Part shown: positions 9,059 through 16,545 of the stretch, in pieces
Layout: each line of letters opens with the position of its first letter
Numbering within the stretch: the stretch's first letter is position 1
Made by a program: the position numbers and the translations under genes
The notes under the pieces: generated by a model
The model's input: only the letters and a program-made list of their open reading frames with translations
What the model was told of the DNA's origin: nothing
Databases searched by the model: none
Source: JACZWL01 sp046756445
Lineage (GTDB): Bacteria > Pseudomonadota > Gammaproteobacteria > Steroidobacterales > Woeseiaceae
Assembly (NCBI GenBank): GCA_046756445.1
Contig: JBHHWI010000019.1
Span: forward strand, 1 to 35,581
DNA: 35,581 nucleotides
Reading direction: 5' to 3'

Positions 9059-10354
9059 TTGCCGGGCAGATTCGTAAAGCTCGTTGTGGTCACGATCGTG
9101 GCGCTACTGGTTGCCTTGTGGCTCAACCGAGCCGGCGAAGCACCGGTCTGGGCCGAATCCGAGATCGCGTTGCTGCGTTCGCTCTGGATCGGCAGCCTGC
9201 CGGCACTGGCGCCCGATCCCTCGAATGCCGTGGCGGACGATCCGCATGCTGCGAAGCTGGGACAGCAGCTGTTCTTCGATCGAAGTCTCAGCGTGAACGG
9301 GGCAATATCCTGTGCGACCTGCCACCGCCCGGAGCAGCGCTTCACCGATGGCCTTGCGAAGGGACGGGCGATCGGCACAGCGAAGCGCAACACGCCGAGC
9401 ATCGTGGGAGTGGCGTACAGTCCCTGGCTCTACTGGGACGGACGCAAGGACAGCCAGTGGGCGCAAGCGCTATCGCCGCTAGAAGATCCGAATGAACACG
9501 GTGGGAATCGGATGCAGTATGCGCGGCTAATCACCACCAATCCGGGCTACAGGAAAAGCTACCAGGCGTTGTTCGGGCCGCTGCCCGACCTGTCGGACCG
9601 AAGCCGGTTTCCGGAAGCTGCGGGTCCGGTCGACAATACCAAGTGGCGTTCTGCCTGGAAGGCAATGGCCGCGGAAGACCGGGGGATCGTCAACGCAGTT
9701 TTCGTGAATATCGGCAAGGCAATCGCCGCTTACGAGAGGCGCCTCAAGCCCGGACCATCGCGATTCGACCGATACGTCGAAGCCGTATTGTCCGGTGATA
9801 GAGAGGCACAGAAATCAACGTTCAACGATGACGAGATCCGGGGCCTGCGGCTGTTTATCGGTCAAGCCAACTGCACGCAGTGTCACAACGGACCACTGCT
9901 CACGAATCACGAATTTCACAACACCGGCGTCATCACCTTTCCAGGTGACACCCCGGATAAAGGCCGGGCGGCCGGCGTGCGTGTGGTTGTGCCGGATCCC
10001 TTCAACTGCTTTGGCGAATACAGCGACGATCCGAATCGTGACTGCCCGGAACTGCGTTTTGTCAGAACCGGTCCGGAGCTGATCGGCGCAATGAAAACGC
10101 CGTCATTACGCAATCTCGACGGGACCGCCCCGTTCATGCACAAGGGGCAATTGGCGACCACGGCTGACGTGCTCGAACACTACAACGAGGCACCGCTTGC
10201 AATGATCGGGCATAACGAGGCGAAGCCGCTGAAATTGAGCCGGCGTGAGCTTAGGCAGCTCGCGGCGTTTCTTGAGACGCTCTCCGGACCGCTGGCAACG
10301 CCACCCGGGTGGCTCGCTGCACCCGGCAACGTGGGGGATCCTAGGCCGCTGTAG
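9059..10354 (+). CDS. Dihaem cytochrome c peroxidase / MauG family protein
   Basis: A 431-residue exported protein with an N-terminal hydrophobic signal or anchor (residues 7-22) and two c-type haem motifs, C85-A-T-C88-H89 and C272-T-Q-C275-H276. Spacing and surrounding sequence (RFTDG after haem 1, MHKGQL and TPSLRNLDGTAPFMHKG near 350) fit the CcpA/MauG family, which reduces hydrogen peroxide or oxidises protein side chains in the periplasm. The start is TTG at 9059, supported by GGAG eight bases upstream and by the signal sequence that begins there. It ends the three-gene operon, and its 3' end overlaps by 14 bases the end of the converging histidine kinase gene. Confidence 0.9.
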   Translation: MPGRFVKLVVVTIVALLVALWLNRAGEAPVWAESEIALLRSLWIGSLPALAPDPSNAVADDPHAAKLGQQLFFDRSLSVNGAISCATCHRPEQRFTDGLAKGRAIGTAKRNTPSIVGVAYSPWLYWDGRKDSQWAQALSPLEDPNEHGGNRMQYARLITTNPGYRKSYQALFGPLPDLSDRSRFPEAAGPVDNTKWRSAWKAMAAEDRGIVNAVFVNIGKAIAAYERRLKPGPSRFDRYVEAVLSGDREAQKSTFNDDEIRGLRLFIGQANCTQCHNGPLLTNHEFHNTGVITFPGDTPDKGRAAGVRVVVPDPFNCFGEYSDDPNRDCPELRFVRTGPELIGAMKTPSLRNLDGTAPFMHKGQLATTADVLEHYNEAPLAMIGHNEAKPLKLSRRELRQLAAFLETLSGPLATPPGWLAAPGNVGDPRPL

Positions 10355-12557
10355 CCGGAAAGGTCACTCGAAACTCTGCGCCGGGCTCCCGGTTCACGAC
10401 ATCCACAGTGCCTTCCATCGCCACAGCGAGCTGATGCACGATTGCGAGGCCGATGCCGGTACCGACCGTTTCTCTGGTCAGTTCGCTTTCCGAACGATAA
10501 AAGAGCTGGAATATCTTCTTCATCTGGTCTCTGGGGATACCGGGACCGAAGTCGCGCACGGCAAACAGGAGCTTGTTGTCGCCCGTGAGCCTGCTGAGGA
10601 TTTCGATACGTTTTTCTGGCACGTCTTTGGAGAACTTGATGGCATTGTCGATCAGATTAATGATGATCTGTGCAAAGCAGTCTTCATCGATGCTGATCGT
10701 CGCTTTTTCGGATAGCTCGTCCCGTCCGAGGACGAGTTTGAATCCGGCGCGCTGCACCTGGTTGGAGATCTTCGAATCGACCTGGTTCATCAGCTCGCCG
10801 ACTGTGACGGACCTTATGTCGAACTGCGGTTCGTTGCGTGTAATCTTTGCAAGCTGCAGGACGTTCGAGATCAGCCTGGTCAAGCGCTCGCTCTCGTCAT
10901 GGATGAACTCATAGTACTGCTGTCGCTTTTCCGGATCTGCCCAGCCCTCCTTGAGCATCTCGCCGTACATGCGTATCGACGTCAGCGGAGTCTTTAGCTC
11001 GTGGCTGACTGCGGAGACGAAGTCCTGCTGTTGCCGTGCCAGGTTGATCTGGCTCAGGCCCAGCCGGTACAGGGCGAAAAAGCCGCCCGCAAATACGATC
11101 GCGAGCACCAGCGTGACCCAGCCCAATACGGTAGCGCCGGGCCCGGGCGGCAGGCCGTTGACGCTGTAGATCAGTTCCAGGCCGCTAAACGGTGCCGACA
11201 GGCGGTTTCGGTATAGGAGAGCTCCATCGAATGCTTGAGAACCGTTGGGGTACTCGGAGTAGCGGCCGCCGCGGAGCGTGTCAATCACATCGTCCTGATA
11301 GGCGACGATCAGATTGCTCATGGCCGCCAGGGCGGTCTCGCGAAATCGGGAACTGAAGGCACGACGAACGAATTCATTCCTGTCAATCAGCAGACCCTGG
11401 ATATACCGTTCCCCCTCACGCCACACCTTGCGAAACAGGACGAAATGGCCGCTGTCGAGCAGACTGAATTCGAGCGGATCGATTTCACTCTCGAAGGTGC
11501 TGATGCGAAGAGCGCTCGGGCCGGGCAGGTTCGCGATCGGTTGTCGGGCCGGGACTGAGGCGGCGACCGGTTCGGCTTCAGGCAATGCAATCTGCTCGCG
11601 CCGCTTGGCCCTGATCCGGGAATAGAGGCGTTGGTCGCCGACAGTCACCTCGTCTTGCCGTTGTTGTTCGAGAACCTCGCTTTTCTTCTCGTAAGCCGAA
11701 TCGAGCTTGAGATCCGCGACTTTGCCGAGCGTGTTGCGCCGGTCCTTGCTCTCGATCGTGCCGCCGCTGATTTCACCGTCGGCAAAACCGCCGACTCCGG
11801 CCTGATCATCCACGCTTTTCCTGGGCTGATTCAGTTCATCGAAAACCGCCTGGTTGTATGTGTCACTTCGGCCGCGCGGCCGTTCCTCCGGCGGCCCGGC
11901 GAGACTGTCCAGTTCATCCTTGTCGGCGGCGGCCTCACTGCCGATTGCCGAAGGCACCGTGGTGGACTGCCGAAGCCGCTCACCGACCCGACCAGCTTGC
12001 TCTTCCGCCTCCGGAGACTCGGGTGCGGCGGCCAGGCTCCGTCTGACTACCGCGGGCTGGTGCCTCACGAGGCGGTTGTCGCTCAATATATTTTGAATTT
12101 CCTGCACAATCCGCAGTCTTTGCTCGTACTCCTCTGTGCCGATACCGAATGTGGACGGATCCGTATCGCCCTGCGGCAATAGCGGTGTCGAGAATTCTCC
12201 CGCGGTCCCTACCTGAAAGTAGCCGATGACACCGGGCAGGTCCTGCGTTACCGGATACTCGGACAAGGGAGATCGCTGCACGAAGTTGGCATCGGGATCT
12301 CCCGTCACGACGAGAAAACTGTAGTCGGCGAATGAGCGGGCCTCGGCCCGGTTGACCATGTCGATCAGCCCGGCGTCCATTCGGGTCGTCAGCTCCTCGG
12401 CGACACTTCGGTGCTGGTGAAAAGCCTCCCATTTGAGCTGGCCATACGCCTGCCAGATCAGGGCGGCGGTCGGCGCGGCGAGCGCCACGAAGAACAACGC
12501 CAGCAGGCCTTTCAGGCGCTCCTTGTCGAATCCCTTGATCAGTGTTTTGGGCAGCAT
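10341..12557 (-). CDS. Sensor histidine kinase with very long periplasmic region
   Basis: A 738-residue inner-membrane kinase. Helix 1 is at about residues 15-36 and helix 2 at 474-498, leaving a periplasmic part of about 435 residues. The cytoplasmic half has the H-box SAVSHELKTPLTS (His519), N-box INLIDNAIKFS (Asn638), G1 DFGPGIP (Asp669) and GTGIGLAI. Within the periplasmic part, residues about 170-345 are charged, Gln/Glu/Arg-rich and look disordered, flanked by more ordered segments; this is far larger than usual. It starts four bases after the response regulator gene stop, so it forms a two-component pair with it. The signal sensed is not evident; divergent pspA genes suggest envelope stress. 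Confidence 0.9.
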   Translation of the reverse strand: MLPKTLIKGFDKERLKGLLALFFVALAAPTAALIWQAYGQLKWEAFHQHRSVAEELTTRMDAGLIDMVNRAEARSFADYSFLVVTGDPDANFVQRSPLSEYPVTQDLPGVIGYFQVGTAGEFSTPLLPQGDTDPSTFGIGTEEYEQRLRIVQEIQNILSDNRLVRHQPAVVRRSLAAAPESPEAEEQAGRVGERLRQSTTVPSAIGSEAAADKDELDSLAGPPEERPRGRSDTYNQAVFDELNQPRKSVDDQAGVGGFADGEISGGTIESKDRRNTLGKVADLKLDSAYEKKSEVLEQQRQDEVTVGDQRLYSRIRAKRREQIALPEAEPVAASVPARQPIANLPGPSALRISTFESEIDPLEFSLLDSGHFVLFRKVWREGERYIQGLLIDRNEFVRRAFSSRFRETALAAMSNLIVAYQDDVIDTLRGGRYSEYPNGSQAFDGALLYRNRLSAPFSGLELIYSVNGLPPGPGATVLGWVTLVLAIVFAGGFFALYRLGLSQINLARQQQDFVSAVSHELKTPLTSIRMYGEMLKEGWADPEKRQQYYEFIHDESERLTRLISNVLQLAKITRNEPQFDIRSVTVGELMNQVDSKISNQVQRAGFKLVLGRDELSEKATISIDEDCFAQIIINLIDNAIKFSKDVPEKRIEILSRLTGDNKLLFAVRDFGPGIPRDQMKKIFQLFYRSESELTRETVGTGIGLAIVHQLAVAMEGTVDVVNREPGAEFRVTFPATAA

Positions 12558-12561
12558 GTTG

Positions 12562-13266
12562 CTAGCCTGCCGTCAGCAGCCGGTACCCGGCACCGCGGAC
12601 CGTGACGAGGTGTGCCGGTTCCCCGGGATCCGCCTCGATCTTGCGCCGCAGCTTCGCGATGTGGATGTCGACGGTACGTGTCTCTATTTCTAGATTTCTC
12701 GCGTAACCCCATACTTTTGTTAATAATTCTTCCCGGGACACGGGACGCTCCGAGTTGGCCGCCAGATAGCTCAGGATCTCGATCTCCCGTTTGGTGAAGG
12801 CCAGGACCTCGGCGCCGTTGTGGCCTGACAGGTTCTCGGTATCGATCCGGATACCGTCTCCCAGGCTGATCGTCCTGGCCTGTTCGATCCCGATTCTCGA
12901 CCGGCGAAGGACCGCTTCGACACGGAGGACGAGCTGCTGGACCGAGAATGGTTTGGAGACATAATCATCGGCGCCCAGTCTCAGGCCCTGGATGATCTCC
13001 TCGTCAGAGGTCTTTGCCGTCAGCATGATGATCGGCTGCTCCCGGTTTTCTGCCCGAACCCGGTTGCAGATCTCATAGCCGTCCATGCCAGGCAGCATGA
13101 TATCGAGCAAGATCAGATCGAACTTGCCCGTCAGCGCTTTCTCGAGACCCTCCGGGCCCGCCACGGCACTGTCCACGTCGTAACCGTGGAAGACGAACAC
13201 GTCGATCAGGCCGGACCGGATAGCTTCTTCGTCTTCCACGACAAGTATGCGGATCTGTCTCGTCAT
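12562..13266 (-). CDS. OmpR/PhoB-family response regulator
   Basis: A 234-residue two-domain regulator. The receiver domain (residues 5-120) has the acidic pair Glu11/Asp12, phospho-acceptor Asp55 (LILLDIMLPGMDGY) and Lys105 in VSKPF. The C-terminal winged-helix DNA-binding domain (about 135-232) has the expected SREELLTKVWGY and RTVDIHIAKLRRKI segments. It is the first gene of a two-gene unit with the histidine kinase. The gene is divergent from pspA; the shared 173-base intergenic region contains an 11-bp-phased TGTAAA repeat (13315-13331) of the kind bound by this family, suggesting it controls itself and/or the pspA operon. Confidence 0.92.
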   Translation of the reverse strand: MTRQIRILVVEDEEAIRSGLIDVFVFHGYDVDSAVAGPEGLEKALTGKFDLILLDIMLPGMDGYEICNRVRAENREQPIIMLTAKTSDEEIIQGLRLGADDYVSKPFSVQQLVLRVEAVLRRSRIGIEQARTISLGDGIRIDTENLSGHNGAEVLAFTKREIEILSYLAANSERPVSREELLTKVWGYARNLEIETRTVDIHIAKLRRKIEADPGEPAHLVTVRGAGYRLLTAG

Positions 13267-13314
13267 GACGCCATCTAGGCTAGCAGTTTTGCGCCCGAGA
13301 CATCAGTGATGCCC

Positions 13315-13331
13315 TGTAAAGTTTTTGTAAA
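13315..13331 (+). promoter_or_regulatory. Candidate OmpR-family operator (TGTAAA direct repeat)
   Basis: Two exact TGTAAA hexamers start exactly 11 bases apart (13315 and 13326) in the divergent region between the response regulator gene and pspA. One-helical-turn direct repeats are the usual binding layout for OmpR/PhoB-type dimers. The link to the neighbouring regulator is inference. Confidence 0.45.
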
Positions 13332-13439
13332 TCCATAGCCGCAGGTTTTACGTGTTCGTGTCTTATCCGGGCGGGCGCCGCTCACTACTATCTGTTCCAC
13401 AGTATCGATCACAGATTACGAACCGGAAGGAGACACATC

Positions 13440-13988
13440 ATGGCACTCATCAACCGCGTATCGCGCCTGTTCAAGGCGGATTTTCACGCCGTGCTGGATC
13501 AGATCGAAGAGCCCGAACTGCTCCTGAAACAGGCTATTCGCGAGATGGAAGACGATCTGGCCGAGACCGAGCAGCGCATCAGGGTCTGCTCGCACGACCA
13601 GGAAGCGCTGGCAACGCGCAGAAGCGAAATCGACAGCAAGCTTGCCGAGATCGACGACGAACTGGATCTCTGTTTCGCATCGAAGAAAGACGACCTGGCC
13701 AAAGGCCTGATCAGGAAAAAGCTCGAGGCCGAACGCCTGTCGAAACGCCTGGGCTCGAAGCACGGCGCTACGGCGAAGTATCTTGCCGAACAACAGACAA
13801 TGCTCGACGAGAATCGCGCCTCTTTGGAAGGACTGCGCCAGAAAGCCGAATGCCTGACACAGTGCAAGACGGCGAACGGCGAGTCCGAGTTTGACGATAT
13901 CGCCTGGATGGCACAGGAACTCAGGGTTAGCGACGACGAAGTCGAAGTCGCTTATCTCCGTGAGAAAAACGCAAGGAGTCGGTCATGA
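13440..13988 (+). CDS. pspA: PspA/IM30 family membrane-stress protein (short form)
   Basis: A 182-residue, highly charged, almost entirely helical coiled-coil protein that begins MALINRVSRLFKADFHAVLD, the amphipathic helix typical of PspA/IM30 proteins, followed by EEPELLLKQAIREMEDDL, the conserved start of helix 1. It is shorter than classical PspA (about 220 residues). PspA-type proteins polymerise on the inner membrane and protect it during envelope stress. A strong AAGGAG ribosome site precedes the ATG. The next gene starts inside its stop codon (ATGA overlap). No sigma-54 promoter or pspF-like activator was seen; control by the divergent two-component system is the likely alternative. 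Confidence 0.85.
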   Translation: MALINRVSRLFKADFHAVLDQIEEPELLLKQAIREMEDDLAETEQRIRVCSHDQEALATRRSEIDSKLAEIDDELDLCFASKKDDLAKGLIRKKLEAERLSKRLGSKHGATAKYLAEQQTMLDENRASLEGLRQKAECLTQCKTANGESEFDDIAWMAQELRVSDDEVEVAYLREKNARSRS

Positions 13989-14545
13989 AACGGCCTACGT
14001 TTTTCCACGGCGTCATCGTAGCGGCGGTGCTGGGGTTTTTCGCCAGCGCGATCGTCGCGACGCTCACGCCGTTCGTCGGTCTCGGTGCCGTCGTGCGGCT
14101 TGTCATTCCCCTGCTCGGGCTGGCTTACCTCCTGTATCTGCTGAACCGCAGCGCGGAACGGGTGGGCCGCGTAACCGCGCTGACGCTCTGGGCAGGGCTG
14201 GCGGCGGTCACCTGGTGGATAGCACCACCGTTACCGCTGTACCTGATGATCCACGTCGGCGCTATCTGGCTGGTTCGCTCCCTGTATTTCTACTCAGGGA
14301 TATTGCCAGCGATGATGGACCTCGGGCTGGCCGCATTAAGCGTCTCGGCCGCAGTCTGGGCGATTTCCCGATCCGGAAGCGTGTTCCTCGCAACATGGTG
14401 TTTCTTCCTCGTGCAGGCGCTGTTTGTCGCCATTCCCGCCGCAGTCAAACGCAAAGCACATCCGGAACCAGCCGCCGACAGCGAAAACTTCGAACGTGCG
14501 AAGCGCCAGGCCGATGCGGCCTTGCGCCAGCTGTTTACTCAATAG
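13985..14545 (+). CDS. Inner-membrane protein co-encoded with PspA
   Basis: A 186-residue protein with about five predicted membrane helices between residues 9 and 150 and a short hydrophilic C-terminal tail rich in Glu, Arg and Ala (AKRQADAALRQL), probably helical and cytoplasmic. It overlaps pspA by four bases (ATGA), so its translation is coupled, and it precedes the vWA gene by 34 bases. I do not recognise a named family. The coupling to pspA suggests a membrane partner for the PspA protein, comparable in position (not in sequence) to PspB/PspC. This role is inference from context only. Confidence 0.8.
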   Translation: MKRPTFFHGVIVAAVLGFFASAIVATLTPFVGLGAVVRLVIPLLGLAYLLYLLNRSAERVGRVTALTLWAGLAAVTWWIAPPLPLYLMIHVGAIWLVRSLYFYSGILPAMMDLGLAALSVSAAVWAISRSGSVFLATWCFFLVQALFVAIPAAVKRKAHPEPAADSENFERAKRQADAALRQLFTQ

Positions 14546-14579
14546 TCATTCCTTTTATACAAAACAAGAGGACATCATC

Positions 14580-15770
14580 ATGAAAACCAAGATTCTGGGC
14601 ATTGCCCTGTTCGCGATAACCATCGGCACGGTTATTTACTATCCGGCACTCAAGGCCAAGCACATTGATCCGGCACCCGTGGAGCACATTGTTGCACCGG
14701 TCGGAACGCCCAAAGTCGATGTGGTGTTCGTATTGGACACGACCGGCAGCATGAGCGGCTTGATTCAGACGGCGAAGGAGAAGATCTGGTCTATCGCCAC
14801 CACAATGGCGTCGGCACAGCCGACCCCGGAGATTCGTATCGGTCTGGTCGCTTATCGCGACCGTGGTGATCACTATGTTACCCGAGTGGTCGACCTATCC
14901 GACGACCTGGATTCCGTTTATGCCACGCTGATGGATTTTCAGGCGGATGGCGGCGGCGATACGCCCGAGAGTGTGAACAAGGCGCTCTACGATGCCGTGC
15001 ACAGTATCTCCTGGAGCCGGAACTCGCAGGCTTATCAGGTCGTGTTCCTGGTCGGCGATGCGCCGCCGCACATGGACTACCAGGACGAGGTGCAGTACCC
15101 GGAGATTGTGGTAGCTGCGAAGGAAAAAGGAATCGTGATCAACACGATCCAGTGCGGTGAGATTCCGACGACTGCCGCGCCCTGGACCCAGATCGCAAGC
15201 CTGGGCAATGGAAAATTCTTCCAGGTAGAGCAGGCCGGTGGCGCTGTAGCGATGGCGACGCCGTACGACGCCGAGATTGCCGCTTTGTCGGCCAGGCTCG
15301 ATGACACGCGTCTGTACTTCGGCAGCGAGGAGGAGAAGGAGAGAATGGCAAGCAAGGTCGCGGCGGCGGACAAGCTTCACGCCAGAGCGTCGGTAGAAGC
15401 CAGGGCGCGCAGAGCGGCCTTCAACGCGGCGGCTGGCGGCAGGGCGAATCTCCTGGGCGAGAACGAGCTGGTCGATGGTGTCATGAGTGGAACGGTCGAG
15501 CTCGACGAACTCGACGAGGCGGAGCTGCCCGAGACCCTGAAGCCGATGGCCCCGGAGGAGCAGGCCGCGTACGTGGCGGAACTCGCAGACCGGCGCGCGG
15601 ACCTCCAGCGGCAGATTCGGGAACTCTCGGAAGACCGCGACGGCTACATCAAGAAAAAAGTCGAGGAAGCCGGCGGCTTCAAGGACTCCCTGGACCAGAA
15701 GATCTACGATGCCGTGGCCGAACAGGCCGGCAAGGCCGGACTGGAGTACAGCGACGGCCCGGAATACTGA
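14580..15770 (+). CDS. Exported von Willebrand factor A (vWA) domain protein
   Basis: A 396-residue protein with an N-terminal signal/anchor (residues 4-22) and a vWA domain at about 46-240. The MIDAS-type motif is D53-T-T55-G-S57-M-S, followed by a conserved GGGDTPESVNKALYDAV segment and a FLVGDAPPHMDY strand. After the domain comes a long charged Glu/Ala/Arg-rich helical region (about 245-390). vWA domains usually bind protein partners via a divalent metal. The ATG at 14580 has AGAGG upstream; a longer open frame from 14424 overlaps the preceding gene and lacks support. It is the last gene of the pspA unit and is followed by a strong hairpin. Confidence 0.88.
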   Translation: MKTKILGIALFAITIGTVIYYPALKAKHIDPAPVEHIVAPVGTPKVDVVFVLDTTGSMSGLIQTAKEKIWSIATTMASAQPTPEIRIGLVAYRDRGDHYVTRVVDLSDDLDSVYATLMDFQADGGGDTPESVNKALYDAVHSISWSRNSQAYQVVFLVGDAPPHMDYQDEVQYPEIVVAAKEKGIVINTIQCGEIPTTAAPWTQIASLGNGKFFQVEQAGGAVAMATPYDAEIAALSARLDDTRLYFGSEEEKERMASKVAAADKLHARASVEARARRAAFNAAAGGRANLLGENELVDGVMSGTVELDELDEAELPETLKPMAPEEQAAYVAELADRRADLQRQIRELSEDRDGYIKKKVEEAGGFKDSLDQKIYDAVAEQAGKAGLEYSDGPEY

Positions 15771-15793
15771 TCAGCCGTCCATCACGCGGAGGC

Positions 15794-15819
15794 ATACGGG
15801 GCCCGCGGTGGCCCCGTAT
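15794..15819 (+). terminator. Terminator-like hairpin after the vWA gene
   Basis: A perfect 10-bp stem (ATACGGGGCC / GGCCCCGTAT) with a 6-base loop lies 24 bases after the vWA stop codon and is followed by a short pyrimidine stretch (TCTCT). It probably ends the pspA operon transcript. Confidence 0.6.
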
Positions 15820-16039
15820 TCTCTGCAACCCAATCGCTCCCGCTATCGGTCACGGAGTAAAGCGCGTTGGCCGTGCAACCGGATACGGCACCATACCCGG
15901 CTTGCAGTTGCTCGCCATCCTCTGCGCCGCTGTATGCCTCCGCATCGGCGAGGCAGGTGGCGATGTCCGGGTGGGAGTCGATGATGCAATGCCATCACAA
16001 ATGAATCACGAACGTGATTCATCAGGTATGCGCAAGACA
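15820..16039. other. Intergenic stretch with no supported gene
   Basis: Part of the roughly 310-base gap between the vWA gene and the small membrane protein gene. Open frames here have no ribosome site and run across hairpins, so none is accepted. The only structure seen is the inverted repeat at 16001-16022. Confidence 0.6.
16001..16022. repeat. Near-palindromic 22-bp inverted repeat
   Basis: ATGAATCACG and its exact reverse complement flank a central AA. This symmetry suits either a dimeric repressor site or a small hairpin. It lies in the gap downstream of both flanking genes, so no target promoter is obvious. Confidence 0.5.
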
Positions 16040-16060
16040 CGGGGCCGCTGCGCGGCCCCG
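16040..16060 (-). terminator. Terminator-like hairpin after the 90-aa membrane protein gene
   Basis: A 9-bp GC-rich perfect stem (CGGGGCCGC / GCGGCCCCG) with a 3-base loop, 20 bases beyond the stop of the minus-strand gene at 16080. There is no long T-run, so efficiency is uncertain. Confidence 0.45.
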
Positions 16061-16079
16061 CACGATTCGGCCCGGAATC

Positions 16080-16352
16080 CTATTCCGCGAGTAACGGATC
16101 TCCCGGTGAGGGATCTGGATGTACGGGCTCTTCGGGTATATCCGGCTGTGATTCAACCGGCGCGTTTCGGCGATAGCGCAGTCGCACTACAAATACGCCT
16201 ATACCGTAAACGGCGCATGCGAATCCGATAGCCAGGTACCAGAAGGCCAGCTCAAATTCAAAGCCCAGAAATAAACCGGTGGCAAAGAACAGCAGGCCGA
16301 GCAGAAACCAGAACTGCGGAATTCTTTCGTAGATCGGCGTTGGTAACCACAT
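16080..16352 (-). CDS. Small two-helix membrane protein
   Basis: A 90-residue protein with two hydrophobic helices (about residues 13-30 and 33-56), a basic stretch (RLRYRRN) and an acidic/proline-rich cytoplasmic tail (about 63-90). The basic residues after helix 2 suggest that the tail is cytoplasmic. I know no family for it. The start is ATG at 16352; it is divergent from the dehydrogenase gene, with about 190 bases between them, and is followed by a GC-rich hairpin. Confidence 0.65.
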   Translation of the reverse strand: MWLPTPIYERIPQFWFLLGLLFFATGLFLGFEFELAFWYLAIGFACAVYGIGVFVVRLRYRRNAPVESQPDIPEEPVHPDPSPGDPLLAE

Positions 16353-16545
16353 AATAATTTCTCACACGTTGCCTGTGGGTTGTGGGTCCCAGAAAATGCA
16401 CCTGTCAGCGAATTTGCGACGGGGCACCGTTCACAAAAAGCGCTTCAAGTTCCCGAATCGTGTATAAATTGTGACGGGTTTCACATAATAATCCGGGCTC
16501 TTGGCGGGGGGGCGCGATTTGGGCCGGGTTACCGGACCGACACCA

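Noticed and set aside
13267..13439. Sigma-54 promoter for pspA
   Set aside because: No GGCAC-N5-TTGCA-like element was seen upstream of pspA.
15902..16231. Plus-strand open frame of 109 codons after the vWA gene
   Set aside because: It runs through two hairpin structures and the opposite-strand small membrane gene, and lacks a ribosome site.
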